A stretch of DNA of 64,000 nt from Doris montereyensis. Taxonomy: Eukaryota > Mollusca > Gastropoda > Nudibranchia > Dorididae. The notes under the pieces are model-generated. The model was not told where the DNA came from and ran no database searches. It saw nothing but the letters and a program-made list of their open reading frames with translations. The first letter of the stretch is position 1; every line of letters starts with the position of its first letter. Positions 36,086 through 64,000 of this stretch are shown piece by piece. The position numbers and the translations under genes were made by a program. Location of the stretch: positions 197,501 to 261,500 of the forward strand of contig JAXRKP010000326.1 of NCBI GenBank assembly GCA_037039925.1. The letters are read 5' to 3'.

Positions 36086-37127
36086 GCCACATTGGAATAC
36101 CCCTTATTTCATTTCCTCAGTCCAGGCATCAGAAAATCAGTCCAGGAATCTCTCTTTCACTGGTATTATTATTATATTATCCTTTAAAGGTGTTTTTGAC
36201 TGCATCTATGAGTATTAGAAACAATTGTTGCATGGGGTCTTGTAATTATTTGTTGTATGCCTGAATAGTAAATTTATTTTTTCTGTATGAAAACAGGTCT
36301 CTAAGCAAATTTAAACCCTACCTACCCATATATTACCACCCTAGGTCATTTATTATAAACAACAGAATATCACAGGTCATGACCTTATTTCACTATATAC
36401 GTATATAAGTGTTCTTCATTTATTTTATATTTCCACCATCTGCCCTGTTATAAAATTTGAAAAACATTATTATCAACAACATCAAAATTTATTAGAAAAC
36501 AAACAATAGCATGAGAAAATATCATTCAGCAGACAGGAAATACCAGCATTGTACCAAAGTGCAACCATTTAGTTAAGTAGTAAGCTACCATTAAATGGGA
36601 TTGCATTCACTGCCCTAAACTAGGCTGTGGCCTAGCCCTCAAGTGGACCCTGTAGTAACTAGTAAATGTGTAATGTTCATTCCCTAGCACAAAGTTCCAA
36701 AGTATCAAAACAGATATCAAAATTTATACATTCTTCAGCTTTAAAAATATAATCAACAATTGGTAACATTTGTATATATTATATATCTGAGCTCTCAGAT
36801 CTTGTTGAAGCAACCATGAACAAATTAATGATAAGCTGACTATAACACTACGACAGCAATAATAATATTTCAAAGAAATGAAAAATCTGCTAAAAAAAGT
36901 TACAAAGTGGTACTGAGTGCTAATGAAATCATGAAAAAAACTGGTACTGCTCATTTAAAGCAAATCAAAGACTCTTCTTAATCTATGGTGTTCTTTGAAG
37001 ATTTGTTCCTAGGAAATTATAACATTTTATAACACAGGACAAAATCTAGTTAAAAATTGTATGATTTATTTCAACTTTCATAAAGTATTGATAAAGTATT
37101 GTATTATTGACCACTGCTGCTCTAGAA

Positions 37128-37309
37128 CAGGCAGGTCAAACTCACGGCCAGTGGACTGCATGTGGCCCTTTACAATTACAAGCTCACCTGCGACCCTCAC
37201 TACCAGTTGATTCTATTCTATTCTATCATGTAGTAGTAGTGAGTATTGGTGCCGCCAACTGAATGTGACCCATGTGGCACTCAAGGGACCTTTGAATTTG
37301 ACATGCTTG
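37128..37309. mobile_element. hAT-type MITE with perfect 8-base target duplication
   Basis: The 182-base element starts CAGGCAGGTCAAACTC and ends GAATTTGACATGCTTG (12 of 16 inverted). It is flanked by identical CTCTAGAA copies (37120-37127 and 37310-37317). The TCAAACTC...GAGTTTGAC end type is typical of Charlie-like hAT MITEs in animals. Confidence 0.85.
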
Positions 37310-38689
37310 CTCTAGAAGCAGAAGACTAAAAGCACTTAGCTCAAATTTCAAACAAGCCTTTTCTTACTTGTGACACATTTGAGATTCATGTCCTTGAATT
37401 TGATGTAGCTCTGGCCCCAGTTGAATTTAAGAATAGTGTTATGTACAAATACTTGAAAAGATGAGATTAATATATTATATATTATATACATGTACATATT
37501 ATCAATGGCTTCACGTATCAATCCCATCAATGAAAAATTCTTTGTGAGCCTCCGCATACAGAAGAATGGCATAAATTGGTGGAAAACGAGGCAGGTAACA
37601 AAAATGATGAGAAAAACTATCACACTGTGCTCTCATTCCAATACTCAATAACAATACACAGATACTCACTGATAACACACAGATACTCACTGATAACATA
37701 ACACGCACTCTCCTGCAGTAATTCTACTGGAATACCAGTTTGGTCTGTCATGATGAAATGATTGTGTTGTGGGTTATGATTTGTTGGGGTTTTTTAATTA
37801 TTGTTGGGGGGGGCAAAAGGAGTTGATTTTGTTGTTAAAACAAAATTGTTTTGGATTGGGATTTTTTTCTTTGCTTTATCATGCAATCAGCAAAAAAAGT
37901 ATACAAAGTTAGGGAGCACATTGGTATGTGACATGATTTATATGCAGTCGATGATTATCCATGAGAAGACTCGTTCACAAAGATATTTCTCACATCCGTC
38001 GCTATGCTATGTATGACAGTCAAAAGTGAAAAATAATGACAGTTGACATGAAATAATATTTGTATCTGTCTCGTCTTTGCTCCTATGGGACTTTTAATAA
38101 TAATATAAAATGAAAAGCTTAGCCTGCTTCCTATTGTTTTCTCATGCTGTTATTGCTACTGCTTTTGAGTTTTTATTTTATATTTTGTTGTGTTTTTAGT
38201 TATCCGCATCCATCAAAATTCTAAGGTTTTGAATTCAAGGGTCGGAGAGGATATTGAACTTTGCTTATTCAACGCGACATGAAATCAACCAAAAATTCTC
38301 AACATGCCTCACACTATACTACCAATACCATTAGTATGAACGTCATGTGAATATATTTAAATCCTCACTGCGGTTTGTATCCACCTCTTGTAGGGCAAAT
38401 TGCTACATCCATTCTATCTGCATGTATCAATAACTTATTATAATCAACATTATACTTTGGCATGCTCACAACACAATTTAAATTTAATTTCAGGTAAACA
38501 TCTGCAGGCTCGAATTAAGGAGATTCGAATCCTGAACTTCTGGCTTGCAGTCAGGACAACAATCCCCTACCACCATCACGCAACAGCACTGTCATCCAGT
38601 AATGAGCAAGTTAAACAACCACAATGTACTTGAATGAAACTTTCAAAGCCGATCTTGTAAAACTTTGTATTCAACTCAAAACCATGAGG

Positions 38690-39060
38690 AGTCCTCGATG
38701 GTCCTGAGGCAACGCGTCGGCCTCTTAACAAAAAGGTTGTGGGTTCGCCGTCTGACAGGCGGAAAACTGTTCTCGACTTTCTTTTGGTAAAACCCACCTC
38801 TTTGATTATCCAGGTAGGTGGAAAACTGTTCTTGACTTTCTTTTGGTAAAACCCACCTCTTTGATTATCCAGGTAGGTGGATTGATACCTTGTTCCATCG
38901 GAGACGGATGAATAAAGAAGGTCCCGTGAGGAGAAGAGAACACTCTGTGCATGTTAAAGATCCATTGGCTTTTTATCGGGCTGTCCATCAGGCAAAACAA
39001 ATTTAAAACCCCTTCTAAAAACCCAAGGATGTGGGTAAAATTAAAAGTTTAAAAACTCAA
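38690..39060 (+). repeat. SINE-A copy with internal tandem duplication
   Basis: Recognisable head (GAGTCCTCGATGGTCC), body (GGAGACGGATGAATAAAG) and end. A segment of about 60 bases, GGAAAACTGTTCT to CCAGGTAGGTG, is present twice at about 38760-38819 and 38820-38880. Confidence 0.85.
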
Positions 39061-39289
39061 ACCATGACTATTTGCATCTTATTTCCACATCACAATTACA
39101 TAACATGATTTGATTCAAATTAAAATCAAAACAGTAAGGAAACACTGTGATAAGGAACAAAACAAAATCAATAAAAAAAAAAGTTCTTCTCACAAAGCAA
39201 ATGGGTTCGTTCAAGACACAAATATTTAAGAATAAGAAGATTTGTCAGATTTTTCACATTCTGTCATTCATATCATTCACACTTCCAAC

Positions 39290-39295
39290 TTTATT
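39290..39295 (-). terminator. Candidate polyadenylation signal of the MAM/LDLa gene
   Basis: AATAAA on the minus strand about 210 bases after the stop codon at 39506. The distance is normal for a 3' UTR. There is no other support. Confidence 0.4.
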
Positions 39296-39505
39296 AACTA
39301 ACATTGAACACACACACACACATGATCTGAGGTATTCCTCTTCACAAATACCATTACGGTGAAAAGGAATAACTCAAATATGCTTTAAGACACTTATTAA
39401 GTAATACAACAACCCATCTCAATGGTACATTAAAATTCACAGAATAGTGTGTAAATTTCCTCCGAGATTTCAAACAGGAAAGGATGTCACATTTTGGCAT
39501 CCAAC

Positions 39506-57530
<18,025 letters not shown>

Positions 57531-57629
57531 CTGTAGAAAATGAAATTAACTCTTACGTGATGATTGTTTCATTTTGTCCTTGTTTTTACATGTATGATAT
57601 TATGTAAAGCGATTTGATGCTATGGTGAT

Positions 57630-57790
57630 GGGGTGCTATATAAAGTACCTTGTTGTGTTATGTTACCTCATCTAATGCTTAGAGCAACTAAACATTGCTA
57701 TCATACATACTGATATAGCGGAAGTGAACAAATCTAATATGATATATAATATACACAATTCTGACCCAAGACATATTATAATACAGTGAA
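57630..57790. repeat. Second copy of the 46.5-kb spacer repeat
   Basis: GTTATGTTACCTCATCTAAT, AACATTGCTATCATACAT and CTGATATAGCGGAAGTG match 46520-46650 in the same order and orientation. Here the YY1/RFX-bearing flanks are absent. Confidence 0.8.
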
Positions 57791-58309
57791 ATCATAAGAT
57801 CATAAGGCAAAACATTTCCAGAATTAGCCTTTAGAACTGTCAACAGATATTTAATGAACTGCAAGCACCTCAAAATTGTAGCAGAAAGGACAGAGAGCCT
57901 TTCTTCTCCTTTAAAGGGACTGTTATAAATCTTCCACCAACCTCCAAATTGTCTACAGACAAGAGAACTAAATGTTTTCCTTAACCTTTATCAAATCATT
58001 TTTAAACTCAATAAATAAATAAGAAGAAAAAAATAGGGAAAGAGGGAAAAATGGATTTTTAATAATAGGTAACATTTATTTAGCGCATATCTCTGACTGA
58101 GGCAGATCCTATGCAGTGTAAACTGTGCATTGTAGAATTTCAAGTAGAATTGAATGTCAGTAGTCTGCCCGAGGAAACAACCCACTCCCGGTAAAGTCTG
58201 TAGCACCTAGATCTAGCACTGTGGGAATGCTTGGAGAAAATAAATCAGAGGAGGCATGTCTAAATGGTTATAACATAATTTTGATTCAACTCTTTCTTTC
58301 TTTCTTTAT

Positions 58310-58960
58310 CAGTTGCCATTCTACCTTTCGGTGTATGGGTTCATATGCCCGAGATGATCTTTCTCCAGGATGCCCTGTCCTGGCATTTTCTGTTTCCTTC
58401 CAAAAAAGTTAAATTTCTATGTTTCAATGCCTCTTTATATCTTCTTCCCACTTTCTCTGAGGTCTGCCTTTTGGTCTTTTACATTGGTCTTTTCCATTTA
58501 TTGCTCTAACGTTCCATGTTCCAAAAATCAGTCTGTGTTGGTTTCCAAGTTCGTCTTCCAAAGATCAAGCCGGTTATCTTTCTTTTACTTCTCTGAATCA
58601 GGTTGTTTTGGATAAGTAGGGGTTAGCCCACTGTACCCTAGGTAGATGGTAGGGCTGCCACCTTGAGGCCCCCTATCAGGCCTTGTTATTTTTCTGTCAG
58701 GGTTAACTCTCTTAGCCTTTAGTCATTCAAGACTAGCCTGCAAGGCAGCAGGTTGTTATTTTCTGTCAGAGTTAACACCCTTTGCCTTTGGTCAATCAAG
58801 ACCAGCCTGCAAAGCAACAGGTTGTTATTTTCTGTCAGGGTTAACTCCCTTAGCCTTTGGTCAACCAAGATCCGCCTGCAAGGCAGCAGGAGACTCGTGG
58901 AGGGTGGGATCATCTACTCTCCGTACAGGTGCTTACCTGTCCACTGCCCGGTTGATTCAA
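58310..58960 (-). mobile_element. Internally deleted RTE-like LINE with three 5' monomers
   Basis: Minus strand. A 5' UTR with three tandem monomers of about 69 bases (58682-58890) leads to LIFGTWNVRAINGKD, the start of the endonuclease. The frame then runs straight into KRPKGRPQRKWEEDIKR, the end of the reverse transcriptase, then NRKCQDRASWRKIISGI after slips. The whole catalytic middle is missing. A 10-base TTGGTCTTTT repeat sits at the junction (about 58471-58493). Confidence 0.8.
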
Positions 58961-59519
58961 CTCTTCATGTCTTAAACACAGCTCTGTATGCATTTCATTG
59001 GAATTTACCCTGTCTACCATATGCAGTGATCTCATGTTAAAATCAGGGGGAACAGCAAGATGAAAGAAAGACGTGAAAAAATTAAAGGAAAAAGTAGTAT
59101 CTACCAGTTACAACATCTGTCAACCACCCACTACACATCACTGTGGTGATACAGATAGAGAAAAAGATAGCTGGCTAAAAATCTCTTGACAGTGAGTATG
59201 AGAGATTGCAATTCACATCAACGACCTAAGTTTCTAGATTATTGCTCATGATGGATGCGCATGATTTATCAAAGGCAAACCTTTCACCCTCCGAAAAAAA
59301 ACAGATTCCAACATTACAAAAAAAGAGTACTGCGGTGGAACCCACAAGGAGCAAGGAGGAAGAAGGGAAGGCCACGAGCAACATGGAGACTAACGTATTG
59401 AAAATGACGAGAAAGCAGCAGCATGTCCTGGAAGGAACTCAAGAGAGTTGGCAAAAGAGAAGGAACGATGGAGGAGATTATTTCTCCATGGCCATAATCC
59501 TGACAAAGGTGACAGGCAG

Positions 59520-59527
59520 TAATGATA

Positions 59528-59568
<41 letters not shown>

Positions 59569-59595
59569 GATGATGATGATGATGATGATGATGAA
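59520..59595 (+). repeat. (GAT)n microsatellite
   Basis: About 25 GAT units ending 14 bases downstream (in transcription) of the protease stop codon, so in its 3' UTR. Poly-Asp frames are spurious. Confidence 0.95.
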
Positions 59596-59608
59596 ACCTT
59601 TCACAGAC

Positions 59609-64000
<4,392 letters not shown>

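Larger units (their letters stand above)
31501..39505. other. Intergenic region between Ku80 and the MAM/LDLa gene
   Basis: Eight kilobases between the convergent Ku80 and MAM/LDLa genes. I see no conserved host exon. It contains SINE-A copies near 32.7 and 38.7 kb, a SINE-B copy split by a hAT-like element at 35.1-36.1 kb, a TA-flanked TIR element at 33.8-34.3 kb and a hAT MITE at 37.1 kb. The rest is AT-rich sequence without frames or recognised repeats. Confidence 0.6.
57531..59608. other. Gap between protease stop and first visible LDLa exon
   Basis: The 5' end of the MAM/LDLa gene should be here or farther upstream, but I see no signal-peptide exon. The gap holds the 57.63-kb repeat, a deleted LINE (58.3-58.96 kb), the duplicated candidate-exon segment (59.0-59.15 kb) and a (GAT)n tract. 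Confidence 0.55.

Overview
This is an animal nuclear DNA window, most likely from a marine lophotrochozoan and probably a gastropod mollusc. The evidence is split genes with GT-AG introns, AT-rich intergenic DNA, tRNA-derived SINEs, RTE-like and CR1-like LINE fragments, and very long GA/CT and AT microsatellites. The species call is an inference. There are no bacterial or phage genes, no operons and no CRISPR array.

Four protein-coding loci can be read exon by exon. (1) About 412-4678, minus: an SDR16C-type short-chain dehydrogenase (17beta-HSD11/13 or retinol dehydrogenase-like). Only its first and last exons are recognisable. (2) 7420-31500, plus: an almost complete Ku80 (XRCC5) gene of 20 coding exons, from a five-codon first exon to the DDLL-containing tail. 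(3) 39506-57530, minus: a MAM/LDL-receptor-class-A modular extracellular protein. At least 16 exons are visible, ending in an LDLa domain and a stop. (4) 59609 to beyond 64000, minus: the C-terminal SRCR-like tail and S1 serine protease domain of an enteropeptidase-like modular protease, ending in its own stop. Loci 3 and 4 lie head to tail on the same strand and use the same domain vocabulary. The region between loci 2 and 3 (31.5-39.5 kb) has no recognisable gene.

Repeats fill the rest. There are two abundant tRNA-derived SINE families: SINE-A with a (TCAAA)n tail, and SINE-B with a Ser/Leu-tRNA-like head. A third short dispersed family is also present. LINE remains include an RTE-like endonuclease copy split by a TTAA-flanked element, an internally deleted LINE that joins the endonuclease start to the RT end, and a CR1-like RT fragment. 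Small TIR elements with intact target duplications include two hAT-type (8-bp) and two TA-flanked elements. Four minisatellites lie inside introns of the MAM/LDLa gene, and large microsatellites occur throughout.

A recurring oddity is single-base indels in otherwise well conserved exons: several in Ku80, two in the SDR and a few at MAM-gene junctions. Many lie in short homopolymers. Sequence error is the simplest explanation, but decay of Ku80 and the SDR is not excluded. I found no clear new molecular system. The most rewarding leads are the atypical S1 protease (Phe before the activation cleavage, no Asp189), the internally deleted LINE with tandem 5' monomers, the repeat family carrying adjacent YY1 and RFX motifs, and the nested hAT insertion.
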